A stretch of 64,000 nucleotides of DNA from Variovorax paradoxus (GCF_018614915.1 NZ_JAGGNU010000018.1:1-64000); one strand, 5' to 3'; shown: positions 19,610 through 31,634, counted from the first letter of the stretch. Numbers and translations: made by a program. The notes: generated by a model from the sequence alone, not told the origin.

Positions 19610-20797
19610 TCACGGGTTGATCGACATGGGACGCGAGGCTGCACCCGGAACTTCGTCGGCCGGCGTGTCGATGCCCGGCGCGGCAGCCGGCATGCCTGAT
19701 GCGGGCGCGGGCGTCGCGCCCTTGCGCGTCAGCGACTTCCCGTGCTCCGGCGAGGGCCACAGACCGCGCGGCCGAACCAGCATGATGATGATCATCGCCA
19801 GCGCGATGAACAGCTGGCGCAGGATCGAGGAGTCGAGGCGCCCGTCGGTCATGGCCTGCAGCGGCCCGGCCACGTAGCGCAGCACTTCGGGCAGCGCGGC
19901 CAGCAGCACCGCGCCGAGGATCACGCCCGGCAGGTGGCCGATGCCGCCCAACACCACCATCGCGACGATCATCACCGACTCGTTCAGGGCGAAGGACTCG
20001 GGCGACACGAAGCCCTGGAAGGCCGCGAACATCGCGCCCGATACGCCACCGAAGCTGGCACCCATCCCGAAGGCCAGCAGCTTCATGTTGCGGGTGTTGA
20101 TGCCCATGGCCTTGGCGGCGATCTCGTCTTCGCGGATTGCCATCCAGGCCCGGCCGATGCGCGAAATCTGCAGTCGATGCGAAATGATGATCGTGAAGAT
20201 CACGAGCGCCAGGAACAGGTAGTAATACAGCGTGACCGACGAGATCGAGTAATCGCCGATCTTGAGCGCCCGGCCCAGGTTGAGGCCCCAGAAGTGGATC
20301 GGGTCGATCGCAGTGATGCCCTTCGGGCCGTTCGTGATGTTGACCGGATGATCCAGGTTGTTGAGAAACACGCGGATGATTTCGCCGAAGCCCAGCGTCA
20401 CGATCGCCAGGTAGTCGCCGCGCAGCTTCAAGGTGGGCGCGCCGAGCAGTACGCCGAAGAAGGCCGCCAGTCCGAGCGCCGCCGGTATCACGAGCAGCAA
20501 CGAGCTGTGCAGGCCGTTGGGGAACATGGCCTTGATCGCCGGGAAGGTGTCGGTCAGGTGCGGCGACCCCAGGAGCGCGAACATGTAGGCACCGATCGCG
20601 AAGAACGCGACGTAGCCCAGGTCGAGCAGGCCGGCATAGCCGACCACGATGTTGAGGCCGAGCGCCAGCAGCACGTAGAGCAGCGCGATGTCGGCGATGC
20701 GCACCCAGGCGTTGCCCTGGCTTTGCAGCAGCAGCGGCAGCACCAGCAGCGCGACGGCCGCAATCAGGAAGTAGACGATGTTCTTGCCGTTTTTCAT
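19610..20797 (-). CDS. livM: branched-chain amino acid ABC transporter permease LivM
   Basis: A 395-residue inner-membrane permease with about ten transmembrane segments. Family motifs are LGLNIVVGYAGLLDLGYVAFFAIGAY split over two helices, GDYLAIVTLGFGEI, and GGIGHLPGVILGA. After the last membrane helix (ending near RPRGLWP) there is a soluble tail of about 45 residues rich in Ala and Pro that ordinary LivM proteins lack. It lies between livH (13 bp) and livG (17 bp). Confidence 0.93.
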   Translation of the reverse strand: MKNGKNIVYFLIAAVALLVLPLLLQSQGNAWVRIADIALLYVLLALGLNIVVGYAGLLDLGYVAFFAIGAYMFALLGSPHLTDTFPAIKAMFPNGLHSSLLLVIPAALGLAAFFGVLLGAPTLKLRGDYLAIVTLGFGEIIRVFLNNLDHPVNITNGPKGITAIDPIHFWGLNLGRALKIGDYSISSVTLYYYLFLALVIFTIIISHRLQISRIGRAWMAIREDEIAAKAMGINTRNMKLLAFGMGASFGGVSGAMFAAFQGFVSPESFALNESVMIVAMVVLGGIGHLPGVILGAVLLAALPEVLRYVAGPLQAMTDGRLDSSILRQLFIALAMIIIMLVRPRGLWPSPEHGKSLTRKGATPAPASGMPAAAPGIDTPADEVPGAASRPMSINP

Positions 20798-20810
20798 GGC
20801 TATCCCTCCT

Positions 20811-21740
20811 TCAGGCCCGGTCCGCCACGCGCTCGCCGAGCAGGCCCGAGGGCCGCAGCGTGAGCATGATGATCAGCACGATGAACGCGAAGATGTCGCT
20901 GTAGTGGCTGCCGAGCACGTCGCCGGTGAGCGCGCCGATGTAGCCCGAACCGATGGCTTCGATGAGCCCGAGCAGGATGCCACCGACCACCGCACCCGCA
21001 AGGTTGCCGATGCCGCCGAACACCGCAGCGGTGAAAGCCTTCAGCCCGGGGATGAAGCCCATCGCGTGCTGGGCAATGCCGTAGTTGGAGGCATACATCA
21101 CGCCGGCGACTGCGGCCAGCACCGCGCCGATGATGAAGGTGGCCGAGATCACCATGTCGGGCCGGATGCCCATCAGCGCCGCGACGCGCGGGTTCTCGGC
21201 GGTGGCGCGCATCGCGCGGCCGAGCTTGGTGTAGTTGACCAGCCACATCAGAACCACCAGGCAGAACGCGGTGACGCTCAGGATCATGACCTGCGTGGGC
21301 GAGATCACGGCGCCGCCGACGTGGATCGGCGTGGTGGACAGCAGGTTGGGATAGGCCTTGTTGGTCGGCTTCCAAATGATCATCGCCAGCGTCTGCAGCA
21401 GGATCGACATGCCGATGGCGGTGATCAGTGGTGCAAGCTTGGGGCTGTTGCGCAGCGGCCGGTAGGCCACTTTCTCGATGATGAAGTTGAGCGTGGCGGC
21501 AACCACGCAGGCAATGATCAACGCGATGATCAGGATGATCCAGCCGGGCGTTCCGGGCATCGATTCCTGCATGAGGCCGATGATGGTCCAGCTGGTCAGC
21601 GCGCCGACCATCAGCACTTCACCGTGCGCGAAATTGATGAGGTTGATGATGCCGTACACCATGGTGTAGCCCAGGGCTATCAAGGCGTACATGCTGCCGA
21701 GTACCAGACCGTTGATGATCTGCTGCAGCAAGATGTCCAT
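20811..21740 (-). CDS. livH: branched-chain amino acid ABC transporter permease LivH
   Basis: A 309-residue permease, first gene of the livHMGF unit. It starts MDILLQQIINGLVLGSMYAL and carries NFAHGEVLMVGA, the conserved LivH loop. About eight membrane segments are visible. The ATG at 21740 is chosen because the longer frame has no hydrophobic content upstream. The bases just before the ATG read like the 16S rRNA 3' end rather than its complement, so the ribosome site is weak (GGGA about nine bases off). No receptor gene is in the operon. Confidence 0.93.
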   Translation of the reverse strand: MDILLQQIINGLVLGSMYALIALGYTMVYGIINLINFAHGEVLMVGALTSWTIIGLMQESMPGTPGWIILIIALIIACVVAATLNFIIEKVAYRPLRNSPKLAPLITAIGMSILLQTLAMIIWKPTNKAYPNLLSTTPIHVGGAVISPTQVMILSVTAFCLVVLMWLVNYTKLGRAMRATAENPRVAALMGIRPDMVISATFIIGAVLAAVAGVMYASNYGIAQHAMGFIPGLKAFTAAVFGGIGNLAGAVVGGILLGLIEAIGSGYIGALTGDVLGSHYSDIFAFIVLIIMLTLRPSGLLGERVADRA

Positions 21741-21828
21741 AAGGAGGTTCCCTTTTTGTAATGGTGACGCACTTGGGGAGCGCCCGACTGACCAGGCACG
21801 CCGGTTGGGCACCCTAGTTTCCCTTAGC

Positions 21829-21862
21829 AAAAAACCCGCCAGCATGTGTCGACGGCGGGTTT
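21829..21862 (-). terminator. rho-independent terminator after rarA
   Basis: A 9-bp stem (AAACCCGCC at 21832-21840, GGCGGGTTT at 21854-21862) with a 13-base loop. Read on the minus strand it is followed by a run of six or more T. It lies downstream of rarA and upstream of livH, and separates the two units. Confidence 0.8.
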
Positions 21863-21996
21863 GTGGCGGGAATTGTAGTCATGCCGGAGCGCCATTTCGG
21901 TGCATAGCCGACCGGGGTTTTCCCGCTGGCGCGGACCGAATGAGCTTCGGCGGTGCGTGGCAGTAGAGGCGCTTCGTCGCTTCGTCGCCTCGTGTA

Positions 21997-23292
21997 TCAG
22001 CCGGCAGCCTCGTCGTTACGCTTTCGCAATTCGCGCAGCTTCTCCGCGATACGGATCTCGAGCCCGCGCTCGACAGGCCGATAAAAAGGCGGCGGGTCGA
22101 GGCCGTCGGGCAGATAGCGCTCGCCGGCCGCGAAGCCGCCCTCCTCGTCGTGCGCGTAGCGATAGCCCTTGCCGTAGTCGAGCTCCTTCATGAGCCGTGT
22201 CGGCGCATTGCGCAGATGCATCGGCACCGGGCGCGTGCCGTCGGTCTTGATGAGCGCGCGGACCTCGTTGTAGGCCTGGTAGACGGCATTCGACTTCGGA
22301 GCAATCGCGAGGTAGACCACGCATTCGGCAAGTGCAAGCTCGCCTTCGGGCGACCCGAGCCGCTCGTAGACCTCGGCGGCATCGAGCGCCAGCCGCAGCG
22401 CGCGCGGATCGGCCAGGCCGATGTCTTCGCTTGCCATGCGCACCAGCCGGCGCGCCATGTAGCGCGGATCGGCGCCGCCGTCGAGCATGCGCACGAACCA
22501 GTAGAGCGAGGCGTCGGGGTCGCTGCCGCGCACCGACTTGTGCAGCGCGGAGATGGTGTCGTAGAACTGCTCGCCGCCCTTGTCGTAGCGGCGCATGCGC
22601 TCGCCCAGCACGCGCAGCAGCCAGTCGTCGGTGATGTTGTTGTCGAGCTTCTCGGCACCGGCAGCAACCGCGAGCGTTTCGAGGGTGTTGAGCAGGCGCC
22701 GCGCGTCGCCGTCGGCATAGGCGACCAGCCGGTCGATGGCCTTCGATTCGATGGCGGGCACGGCCTGGATCTCCTGCGCCCGGGCCGCGATCAGACGGAG
22801 ATCGTCTTCGCCGAGCGGCTGCAGCACGTACACCGCAGCGCGCGACAGCAGCGCGGAATTGACCTCGAAGGACGGGTTCTCGGTGGTCGCGCCGATGAAG
22901 GTGAACAGGCCCGATTCCACGTGCGGCAGGAAGGCGTCCTGCTGGCTCTTGTTGAAGCGGTGGACTTCATCGACGAAGACGATGGTGCGGCGCTGTTCGA
23001 GTCCGTCGCGCGCCAGGGTCGCGCGCTCGACCGCTTCGCGGATGTCCTTCACGCCGCCGAGCACGGCGCTGATGCTGAGGAACTGCGCATCGAAGGCATC
23101 GGCCATCAGACGCGCGATGGTCGTCTTGCCGGTGCCGGGTGGCCCCCACAGGATGCAGGAGTGCGGCTGGCCCGACTCGAAGGCAATGCGCAGCGGCATG
23201 CCGGGCCCGAGGAGGTGCTGTTGGCCGATGACCTCGCCCAGGGTCTTGGGCCGCAGGCGTTCGGCCAGAGGCTGATGGGTGGAAGTGGCCAC
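21997..23292 (-). CDS. rarA: replication-associated recombination protein RarA (MgsA)
   Basis: A 431-residue AAA+ ATPase of the RarA/MgsA/WRNIP1 family, which acts at stalled replication forks with SSB. Walker A is GPPGTGKTTIARLMA near residue 50, Walker B is TIVFVDEVHRFNKSQQDAFL, and sensor 1 is FIGATTENPSF. The C-terminal MgsA domain (helical, tetramer-forming) has ALRLALDAAEVYERLG and PPFYRPVERGLE. It is the last gene of an ftsK-lolA-rarA run, 19 bp after lolA, with a terminator downstream. Confidence 0.95.
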   Translation of the reverse strand: MATSTHQPLAERLRPKTLGEVIGQQHLLGPGMPLRIAFESGQPHSCILWGPPGTGKTTIARLMADAFDAQFLSISAVLGGVKDIREAVERATLARDGLEQRRTIVFVDEVHRFNKSQQDAFLPHVESGLFTFIGATTENPSFEVNSALLSRAAVYVLQPLGEDDLRLIAARAQEIQAVPAIESKAIDRLVAYADGDARRLLNTLETLAVAAGAEKLDNNITDDWLLRVLGERMRRYDKGGEQFYDTISALHKSVRGSDPDASLYWFVRMLDGGADPRYMARRLVRMASEDIGLADPRALRLALDAAEVYERLGSPEGELALAECVVYLAIAPKSNAVYQAYNEVRALIKTDGTRPVPMHLRNAPTRLMKELDYGKGYRYAHDEEGGFAAGERYLPDGLDPPPFYRPVERGLEIRIAEKLRELRKRNDEAAG

Positions 23293-23311
23293 GGACGCCC
23301 GCCGCCGCTCG

Positions 23312-23944
23312 CTATTGCCGGATCACGTCGGCGCCGGCCGGCGCCTTGAACTGGAAGACGTTCGCAGGCAAGGCCGGATTGACCTCGACCTTGCTGAACT
23401 TCAACACCGAGCGTTGGCCGAAGCTGTCGAGGATTTCGAGTGCCGCCAGCGCATCGCCTTGAAAACCCACCTGCACGTTCTGCAATTGCCCTTCCTTGTT
23501 CTTGGGGCTGGCCTTGACCCATTGCAGACCGTCGCGCTCGGGGGCGGCCTCCAGGGTGAAATCGGCTTGCAGCGCACGCAGATCGGGCGCGGCGGCAATC
23601 AGCGCAGCCGGCGTCGAGCCGAGCGCCTGCGACTGCTTGCGCTGCGTAACCTGGTTCAGATCGGCGTCGTAGAGCCAGAGCGTTTCGCCATCGGCGACGA
23701 TGCTTTGTGCGAAGGGCTTCTTGTAGTCGAACTTGAACTTGCCGGGCCGCTGGAATTCGAAAGTGCCGCTCGACACCTTGGCGCGCGCAGTCTGGCCCTC
23801 CTTCGCGGGCGCGGTCACGGTCTGCGTAAATTCGGCACGGCCCGACTTGACGTTCTTCACGAAGGCTTCGAGGCTCTCCAGACCAGCGGCCCAGACGCCG
23901 GCGGCAGTAGCAGCAAATCCGAGCCCAACGAGCAACTTCTTCAT
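23312..23944 (-). CDS. lolA: outer-membrane lipoprotein carrier LolA
   Basis: A 210-residue periplasmic chaperone that takes lipoproteins from LolCDE to LolB. A signal peptide (residues 1-20, MKKLLVGLGFAATAAGVWA) precedes the mature chain. Family features are GRAEFTQTV, the FEFQRPGKFKFDY block, and LYDADLNQVTQRK. Two more ATGs lie upstream in frame at 23950 and 23968; the one at 23944 gives the classical Lys-Lys signal start and has AGGG in front. It follows ftsK by 20 bp, a conserved order in many proteobacteria. Confidence 0.93.
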   Translation of the reverse strand: MKKLLVGLGFAATAAGVWAAGLESLEAFVKNVKSGRAEFTQTVTAPAKEGQTARAKVSSGTFEFQRPGKFKFDYKKPFAQSIVADGETLWLYDADLNQVTQRKQSQALGSTPAALIAAAPDLRALQADFTLEAAPERDGLQWVKASPKNKEGQLQNVQVGFQGDALAALEILDSFGQRSVLKFSKVEVNPALPANVFQFKAPAGADVIRQ

Positions 23945-23964
23945 CGACATCCCTGATCCCATCA

Positions 23965-26349
23965 TCACTCGGTGCGTGCAGGCACCAGAATCTCGCGTTG
24001 GCCGCTGCCGCTCATGGCGCTCACCAGCCCGGCGTTTTCCATGTCCTCGACCAGCCGCGCAGCGCGGTTGTAGCCGATCTTCAGGTGGCGCTGCACCAGC
24101 GAAATGCTGGCCTTGCGGTTCTTGAGCACGACCTCGACCGCCTGGTCGTACATCGGGTCTTTCTCGCCGCCATCGCCGCCACCTTCACCCAGTAGATCGC
24201 CGTCACCGTCGACGGTTCCACCTTCGAGCACGCCTTCGATGTAGTCCGGCTCCCCTTGCGACTTGAGGTAGGCGACGACACGGTGCACTTCCTCGTCGCT
24301 CACGAAGGCACCGTGCACGCGCACCGGCAGCCCGGTACCGCTTGGCATGTAGAGCATGTCGCCCATGCCGAGCAGCGCCTCGGCGCCCATCTGATCGAGG
24401 ATGGTGCGCGAGTCGATCTTGCTCGACACCTGGAAGGCGATGCGCGTCGGGATGTTGGCCTTGATCAGCCCGGTGATCACGTCGACGCTGGGCCGCTGCG
24501 TGGCGAGGATCAGATGGATGCCGGCGGCACGCGCCTTCTGCGCCAGGCGCGCGATCAGCTCTTCGATCTTCTTGCCCACCACCATCATCAGGTCGGCCAG
24601 CTCGTCGATCACGACCACGATGTGCGGTTCCCGTGCAAGCGGCTCGGGGCTGTCGGGCGTGAGGCTGAACGGGTTGTAGATGAACTCCTCGCGCGCCTTG
24701 GCTTCCTCGATCTTCGTGTTGTAGCCTGCCAGGTTGCGCACCCCGAGCTTGCTCATGAGCTTGTAGCGACGCTCCATCTCGGCCACGCACCAGTTGAGGC
24801 CGTGGGCCGCCTGCCGCATGTCCGTCACCACTGGTGCCAGAAGATGCGGGATGCCTTCGTAGACCGACATCTCGAGCATCTTCGGATCGATCATCAGCAG
24901 CCGCACGTCGCGCGCCTCGGCCTTGTAGAGCAGGCTCAAGATCATCGCGTTGATGCCGACCGATTTGCCCGAGCCGGTGGTGCCGGCGACCAGCACGTGC
25001 GGCATCTTCGCGAGATCGGCCACCACGGGGTTGCCGACGATGTCCTTGCCGAGGCCCATCGTGAGCATCGACTTGCCTTCGTTGTAGACCTGCGAACCGA
25101 GGATTTCGCTGAGCTTGATCGACTGTCGCTTGGCGTTCGGCAGCTCGAGCGCCATGTAGTTCTTGCCCGGAATGGTCTCGACCACGCGGATCGACACCAG
25201 CGACAGCGAGCGCGCAAGATCTTTAGCGAGGCCGACGATCTGCGAGCCCTTGACGCCGGTGGCCGGCTCGATTTCGTAACGCGTGATCACCGGGCCCGGC
25301 GAAGCCAGCACCACGCGCACCTCGACACCGAAGTCCTTGAGCTTCTTCTCGATCAGCCGCGAGGTCATCTCCAGCGTGTCGGCGGAGACGGTTTCCTGGC
25401 GCGCCTGCGCCGAATCCAGCAGGTCGACCTGCGGCAGCTTGCTGTCGGGCAGTTCGCGGAACAGGGGCTTCTGGCGCTCCTTGGCCACGCGGTCGCTGCG
25501 CGGCACTTCGGTCATCGCGGGTTCGATCTGCACCGGCGGCGAGGGCGCGCGGCGCTTGGGACGCGGCACGATGCGCAGTTCCTCGTCGGCCGATTCGAGT
25601 TCGTCGCCCTGCTCCCCGGAAGCCAGCTCTTCGCGCTCGCGCACCGCCTTCTTGCCCATCGCGATGTCTTCGGCGATCTCGCGCTTTTCACGGCGCAATT
25701 CGAACAGCGAGTAGAGGCGAGACCCGATGCGCTCGGCGATATGACTCCACGAGAAGCGGAACACGAGCGCCGAGCCGATCACGCCGGCCGCGATGGCGAT
25801 CAGCGCCGAGCCGGTGAAGCCCATCCACTTCACGCCGAGCGGCCCGACCAGGTAGCCGAGCACGCCACCGCCATGCCCGGGCAGATGGAATTCCAGCCGA
25901 TAGAGGCGCGACCATTCGAGCATGGCGCTGGCGCACAACAGCAGCAGGAGGCCGAACCAGAATGCCAGGCGGCTGCGGTTGAAGCGGCCCCGCGGCGGCT
26001 GGTCGGCAGGGGCCGGCTCTCCGCCGCGCAACCAGCCGGCAAGGGAAGACAGCCACACGCGCAGGCCCGCCGCCAAGCACCACCAGACCGAGTAACCGGC
26101 CAGGAAATAGCTGGCGTCGGCCAGCCAGGCACCGATGCGCCCGCCCCAGTTCTTGATCTCGCCTCCGGTGCCCGAGGTGGACCAGGCGGCATCCGAAGGC
26201 GTGAAGCTCAACATGGCCAGGAGCCAGAACAACAGCACCACGAAACCGGCGATCAGCGTGATCTCGTGCGCAAAGCGCATGGCGCGCAGGCGCACCGGCT
26301 GCGATTCGGCCGATGAGGACGATTGAAGGGTATTGAGCGAATAGGTCAT
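23965..26349 (-). CDS. ftsK: DNA translocase FtsK
   Basis: A 794-residue septal DNA pump that aids chromosome dimer resolution. The N-terminal part (to about residue 195) has four membrane segments. A short charged linker follows (about 215-300, Glu/Arg-rich), much shorter than the E. coli one. The RecA-like motor has Walker A in [14 protein letters not shown] and Walker B in [14 protein letters not shown]. The C-terminal gamma winged helix, which reads KOPS and contacts XerD, is [20 protein letters not shown]. The ATG at 26349 was preferred to a GTG at 26358; neither has a strong ribosome site. Confidence 0.95.
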   Translation of the reverse strand: MTYSLNTLQSSSSAESQPVRLRAMRFAHEITLIAGFVVLLFWLLAMLSFTPSDAAWSTSGTGGEIKNWGGRIGAWLADASYFLAGYSVWWCLAAGLRVWLSSLAGWLRGGEPAPADQPPRGRFNRSRLAFWFGLLLLLCASAMLEWSRLYRLEFHLPGHGGGVLGYLVGPLGVKWMGFTGSALIAIAAGVIGSALVFRFSWSHIAERIGSRLYSLFELRREKREIAEDIAMGKKAVREREELASGEQGDELESADEELRIVPRPKRRAPSPPVQIEPAMTEVPRSDRVAKERQKPLFRELPDSKLPQVDLLDSAQARQETVSADTLEMTSRLIEKKLKDFGVEVRVVLASPGPVITRYEIEPATGVKGSQIVGLAKDLARSLSLVSIRVVETIPGKNYMALELPNAKRQSIKLSEILGSQVYNEGKSMLTMGLGKDIVGNPVVADLAKMPHVLVAGTTGSGKSVGINAMILSLLYKAEARDVRLLMIDPKMLEMSVYEGIPHLLAPVVTDMRQAAHGLNWCVAEMERRYKLMSKLGVRNLAGYNTKIEEAKAREEFIYNPFSLTPDSPEPLAREPHIVVVIDELADLMMVVGKKIEELIARLAQKARAAGIHLILATQRPSVDVITGLIKANIPTRIAFQVSSKIDSRTILDQMGAEALLGMGDMLYMPSGTGLPVRVHGAFVSDEEVHRVVAYLKSQGEPDYIEGVLEGGTVDGDGDLLGEGGGDGGEKDPMYDQAVEVVLKNRKASISLVQRHLKIGYNRAARLVEDMENAGLVSAMSGSGQREILVPARTE

Positions 26350-26479
26350 GGAAGACACGGCCGACGGCCCGCAGAAATGGGCAGCCGGTTTGCAGAAACT
26401 ACAACGAAAACGGTCGCGGCCGCGTTGTCAGGGCCGGCGATGCAGGAGCCGGCGCACTCTGGCGCTGCCGGCCGAACGG

Positions 26480-28280
<1,801 letters not shown>

Positions 28281-28302
28281 GCCGCTTCGCCGGCGATGGG
28301 GC

Positions 28303-28308
28303 TATAAT
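28303..28308 (+). promoter_or_regulatory. perfect -10 box upstream of rpmB
   Basis: TATAAT, the sigma-70 -10 consensus, lies 22 bp after the trxB stop and about 150 bp before the rpmB ATG. I see no good -35 at 17 bp. It probably drives rpmB-rpmG with a leader of roughly 140 bases. Confidence 0.5.
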
Positions 28309-28458
28309 CCAAGGCTTTGCCGAATTCGGCCCGTCCTTCAGAGGCCGGAACGCGACGGCAAGCCGGGGTACCGCCACCCGTTTTCTGGCGAGGTCAAGCT
28401 GCAAACCACCCCGCAATCACCTTGCGCCGGTGCCAGCTGTTCAAGAAAGAGTGTCCAC

Positions 28459-28692
28459 ATGGCACGCGTATGCGACGTAACGGGCAAGGGCCCGATGGTC
28501 GGAAACAACGTTTCCCACGCCAACAATAAAACCAAGCGCCGGTTCTTGCCGAACCTGCAATACCGCCGTTTCTGGGTCGAGACCGAAAACCGCTGGGTGC
28601 GCCTGCGCGTTTCTAGCGCCGCCCTGCGCCTGATCGACAAGAACGGCATCGATGCCGTGCTCGCAGACCTGCGTGCACGCGGCCAAGCTTAA
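28459..28692 (+). CDS. rpmB: 50S ribosomal protein L28
   Basis: A 77-residue ribosomal protein of the large subunit, standard length. It begins [20 protein letters not shown] and contains [13 protein letters not shown], both hallmarks of L28. It lacks the zinc Cys pairs of some bacterial L28 forms. It is 11 bp upstream of rpmG, the usual pair. Confidence 0.98.
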   Translation: MARVCDVTGKGPMVGNNVSHANNKTKRRFLPNLQYRRFWVETENRWVRLRVSSAALRLIDKNGIDAVLADLRARGQA

Positions 28693-28703
28693 GGAGCTGA
28701 ATC

Positions 28704-28877
28704 ATGGCAACGAGCAAAGGCGGACGCGAAAAGATCAAGCTGGAATCCACCGCGGGTACCGGCCATTTCTATACGACCAGCAAGAACAAGAAGACGATGC
28801 CTGAAAAGATGTCGATCATGAAGTTCGACCCGAAGGCGCGCAAGCACGTCGAGTACAAGGAAATCAAGCTGAAGTAA
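28704..28877 (+). CDS. rpmG: 50S ribosomal protein L33
   Basis: A 57-residue large-subunit protein: [16 protein letters not shown] at the start, then [13 protein letters not shown] and [15 protein letters not shown]. It is of the Cys-free type. GGAG lies before the ATG (cttaAGGAGctgaatc). It follows rpmB by 11 bp and is followed by a strong terminator. Confidence 0.97.
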   Translation: MATSKGGREKIKLESTAGTGHFYTTSKNKKTMPEKMSIMKFDPKARKHVEYKEIKLK

Positions 28878-28900
28878 TTCCGGCTGGCTTTCAAACAAAA

Positions 28901-28927
28901 AACCCGCTGTGATCCAGCGGGTTTTTT
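28901..28927. terminator. bidirectional terminator between rpmG and the desaturase gene
   Basis: A 9-bp perfect stem (AACCCGCTG with CAGCGGGTT) with a 5-base loop, followed by TTTTTT on the plus strand and preceded by an A-rich run that serves as the T tract on the minus strand. It separates the convergent rpmB-rpmG and desaturase transcripts. Confidence 0.85.
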
Positions 28928-29015
28928 GTTGTCTGCGTTTCACCCAATTGGCAGCCGCCAAGAAAAAAGCCGACCCGCAGGCCGGCTTTGATTCGAAGGC
29001 AGAAGCTGCCGTGCC

Positions 29016-30248
29016 TCAGCCGCGCGCCGCGCGCAAGCGGGTGGAGAACTCGCGCAAGCCCGCGATACCGCTGGCTTCCGCACGATGGCACCAGGCAGCC
29101 AGGTCGGCGGCCAGTTGTTCGCGCGACTGCGAGGTGTTGAGCCACAGCTGGCGGAGTTCTTCGCGCATCGTCACCATCTTGTCGAGCACCGGGTGGGCGG
29201 CACGCGCCTGCACGAGATTCGAACGCGCGGCAGCGGGCACCTTGTCGTCGTCGCGATGCAGCCAGCGCTTGGCGGTCTTCAGCACCGACAGGTCGGCGCC
29301 CTTGGCCTTGAGCGAGGCCAGCTCCACCTTGGTGGCGCGACGCATTTCGCGTGCATAGCCGGCCATCACTTCGTAGCGATTGGCAATGACGGCCTCTAGG
29401 GTCTTCTGGTCGGCCACAGGCTGGATGTCGCCCAATTGCATCTTCGGCGGCACCTTCTTGACCTTGGCCCAGCCGAGCTTCTGCATCATCCGGATGTAGA
29501 CCCAGCCGATGTCGAACTCGTACTTCTTGACCGAGAACTTCGCCGAGGTCGGGTAGGTGTGGTGGTTGTTGTGCAACTCCTCGCCGCCGATGATCAGGCC
29601 CCAGGGCATGATGTTGCGGCTGGCGTCGGGCGCCTCGAAATTGCGGTAACCCCAGTAGTGGCCGATGCCGTTGATGACGCCGGCGGCGGTGATCGGGATC
29701 CAGAGCATCTGGACCGCCCACACGGCCATGCCGAGCGCCCCGAAAAGCGCCAGATTGAGCACCAGCATCACGCCCACGCCCTGCCAGCTGTAGCGCGAAT
29801 ACAGATTGCGCTCGAGCCAGTCGTCCGGCGTACCGTGGCCGTAGCGCTCCATGGTTTCCTTGTTCTTCGACTCGGCACGATAGAGCTCGGCGCCGCGCCA
29901 CAGCACTTCGTCGATGCCCCGAACCTGCGGGCTGTGCGGGTCTTCTTCGGTCTCGCACTTGGCGTGGTGCTTGCGGTGGATCGCCACCCACTCCTTGGTC
30001 ACCATGCCGGTGCCCAGCCAGAGCCAGAAACGGAAGAAATGCGAGGGTATCGGGCCCAGATCCATGGCCCGGTGCGTCTGCGTGCGGTGCAGGAAGATCG
30101 TGACCGCTGCGATCGTGATGTGCGTGGTGAACAGCGTGTACAGCACGACCTGCCACCACGTGAGATCCCACAAGCCGTGTCCGAGCCAGTCGATGGCCGC
30201 GCTCAGTACGGCAGAGTCAGGAAGCAACATTTGAATTCGATACTCCAT
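29016..30248 (-). CDS. acyl-CoA/acyl-lipid delta-9 fatty acid desaturase
   Basis: A 410-residue integral-membrane di-iron desaturase. The three histidine boxes are HRTQTH (54-59), HRKHH (91-95) and HNNHH (226-230), all complete. Hydrophobic hairpins surround them. The C-terminal 170 residues form a charged, helical cytoplasmic domain, as in Pseudomonas DesB-type enzymes. The reaction inserts a cis double bond in membrane or CoA-linked fatty acids. A second ATG at 30230 (MLLPDSAVL) is an equally good start. The RsmB-like gene lies upstream on the same strand, 114 bp away. Confidence 0.93.
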   Translation of the reverse strand: MEYRIQMLLPDSAVLSAAIDWLGHGLWDLTWWQVVLYTLFTTHITIAAVTIFLHRTQTHRAMDLGPIPSHFFRFWLWLGTGMVTKEWVAIHRKHHAKCETEEDPHSPQVRGIDEVLWRGAELYRAESKNKETMERYGHGTPDDWLERNLYSRYSWQGVGVMLVLNLALFGALGMAVWAVQMLWIPITAAGVINGIGHYWGYRNFEAPDASRNIMPWGLIIGGEELHNNHHTYPTSAKFSVKKYEFDIGWVYIRMMQKLGWAKVKKVPPKMQLGDIQPVADQKTLEAVIANRYEVMAGYAREMRRATKVELASLKAKGADLSVLKTAKRWLHRDDDKVPAAARSNLVQARAAHPVLDKMVTMREELRQLWLNTSQSREQLAADLAAWCHRAEASGIAGLREFSTRLRAARG

Positions 30249-30362
30249 GGCCGCACGAAGATGCAGCCTTCAGGTAACTGCTGATTTTAAGGCTTCAGCC
30301 CCGAAAAGGGGGTTAAATCCTTGATCGACGGCAAGTTATCCCTCTTCTTTGGGTCTTCGTGC

Positions 30363-31634
30363 CTACTTCCGGTTCCAGACGGCGGCAAAGAAACCGTCGG
30401 TGGCGTGCCGATGCGGCCAAAGGCGCAGGTAGCGCTTGCCGCCCTCGCCGCCGGCGCCGAGGCCATCCGCCCCTGCGACCTTCAGGCCGCTCAACACGTC
30501 CACGGCATCCAGCGGCTCGAAGTCCGGGTTGGCGGCCCCGAAGGCCTCGGCGATGGCCTCGTTTTCCTCCGGCAGCACGCTGCACGTGGCGTAGACGAGC
30601 CTGCCGCCCGATTTCACGAGGCGCGCCGCGCTCTGAAGGATCGCTGTCTGCTTCGCGCTCAGCTCGTCGACCGACTTCGGCGACTGGCGCCACTTCAGAT
30701 CCGGATTGCGCCGCAGCGTGCCCAGCCCAGAGCAAGGCGCATCGACCAGCACCCGGTCGATCTTGCCGGCCAGGCGCTTGATGCGCTCGTCGCGCTCGTG
30801 GGCGATCGCGGCGGGATGGACGTTCGAGAGCTTGCTGCGCGCCAGGCGCGGTTTGAGCGCGTCGAGCCGATGCGCCGAGGTATCGAAGGCGTAGAGCCGG
30901 CCGGTGCTGCGCATGGTGGCGCCGATCGCGAGCGTCTTGCCTCCTGCGCCTGCACAGAAGTCCACCACCATCTCGCCGCGCTTGGCGTCGAGCAGCAGTG
31001 CCAGCAATTGCGAGCCTTCGTCCTGTACCTCGATCGCGCCACGCGCGAAGGCATCGAGCTTGGCGAGCGCCGGCTTGCCGTCGATGCGCAGGCCCCAGGG
31101 TGAAAAAGGCGTCGCGACCGCCTTGATGGAGGCCAGCGCAAGCTCCTTCTGCACGTCGGGGCGCTTGTCGGTCAGGGCGTTGACGCGCAGGTCGAGCGGT
31201 GCGGCTTGCTGCAGGCTTTCCACCAGTGGCCAGAATTCGCCGCCCAACTGCGCCTTGAGCGGTGCCACCAGCCATTCGGGCAGGTTGTGACGGTGGCGTT
31301 CGAGCAGATCGTCGGGTTTGACGGCGTCGCAGTTGTCGAGCCAGCGCTTTTCGACCTCGCTGAGCGCGCTCTTCAGGAAATCGCGCGGGCCGTGGAAACC
31401 GAGGATGGCCATGCGCCGCTCCTTCGGCCCGCTGCCGGACGGCGACAGGTGATCGAACAGGAGCTTCTTGCGCAGCACGGTGTAGACGGTTTCGGCCAGC
31501 GTGGCGCGTTCGCGCGGCCCGAACTCGCGGTGCTCGCGAAAGAAGCGGGAGACAACCTGATCGGCAGGATGATCGAATTTCAGGACCAGGCCGACCAGAT
31601 CGGAGCAGGCCTCGAGAAGGGCTTTGGGGTGCAT
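30363..31634 (-). CDS. RsmB/NOP-type RNA (cytosine-5) methyltransferase
   Basis: A 423-residue SAM-dependent RNA m5C methyltransferase. The SAM-binding motif is VVDFCAGAGGKTLAIGA, motif IV with the first Cys is VLVDAPCSGLGTLRR, and motif VI with the catalytic Cys is LVYATCSVLPEENE. Residues 1-130 form a helical NusB-like or PUA-like region. The likely substrate is 16S rRNA, but this gene is separate from the classical fmt-rsmB locus, so I do not use the symbol. It follows the M48 peptidase gene by 12 bp. Confidence 0.92.
   Translation of the reverse strand: MHPKALLEACSDLVGLVLKFDHPADQVVSRFFREHREFGPRERATLAETVYTVLRKKLLFDHLSPSGSGPKERRMAILGFHGPRDFLKSALSEVEKRWLDNCDAVKPDDLLERHRHNLPEWLVAPLKAQLGGEFWPLVESLQQAAPLDLRVNALTDKRPDVQKELALASIKAVATPFSPWGLRIDGKPALAKLDAFARGAIEVQDEGSQLLALLLDAKRGEMVVDFCAGAGGKTLAIGATMRSTGRLYAFDTSAHRLDALKPRLARSKLSNVHPAAIAHERDERIKRLAGKIDRVLVDAPCSGLGTLRRNPDLKWRQSPKSVDELSAKQTAILQSAARLVKSGGRLVYATCSVLPEENEAIAEAFGAANPDFEPLDAVDVLSGLKVAGADGLGAGGEGGKRYLRLWPHRHATDGFFAAVWNRK

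Noticed and set aside
24256..26316. A 686-codon plus-strand frame opposite ftsK
   Set aside because: Antisense shadow; ftsK has complete motifs on the minus strand.
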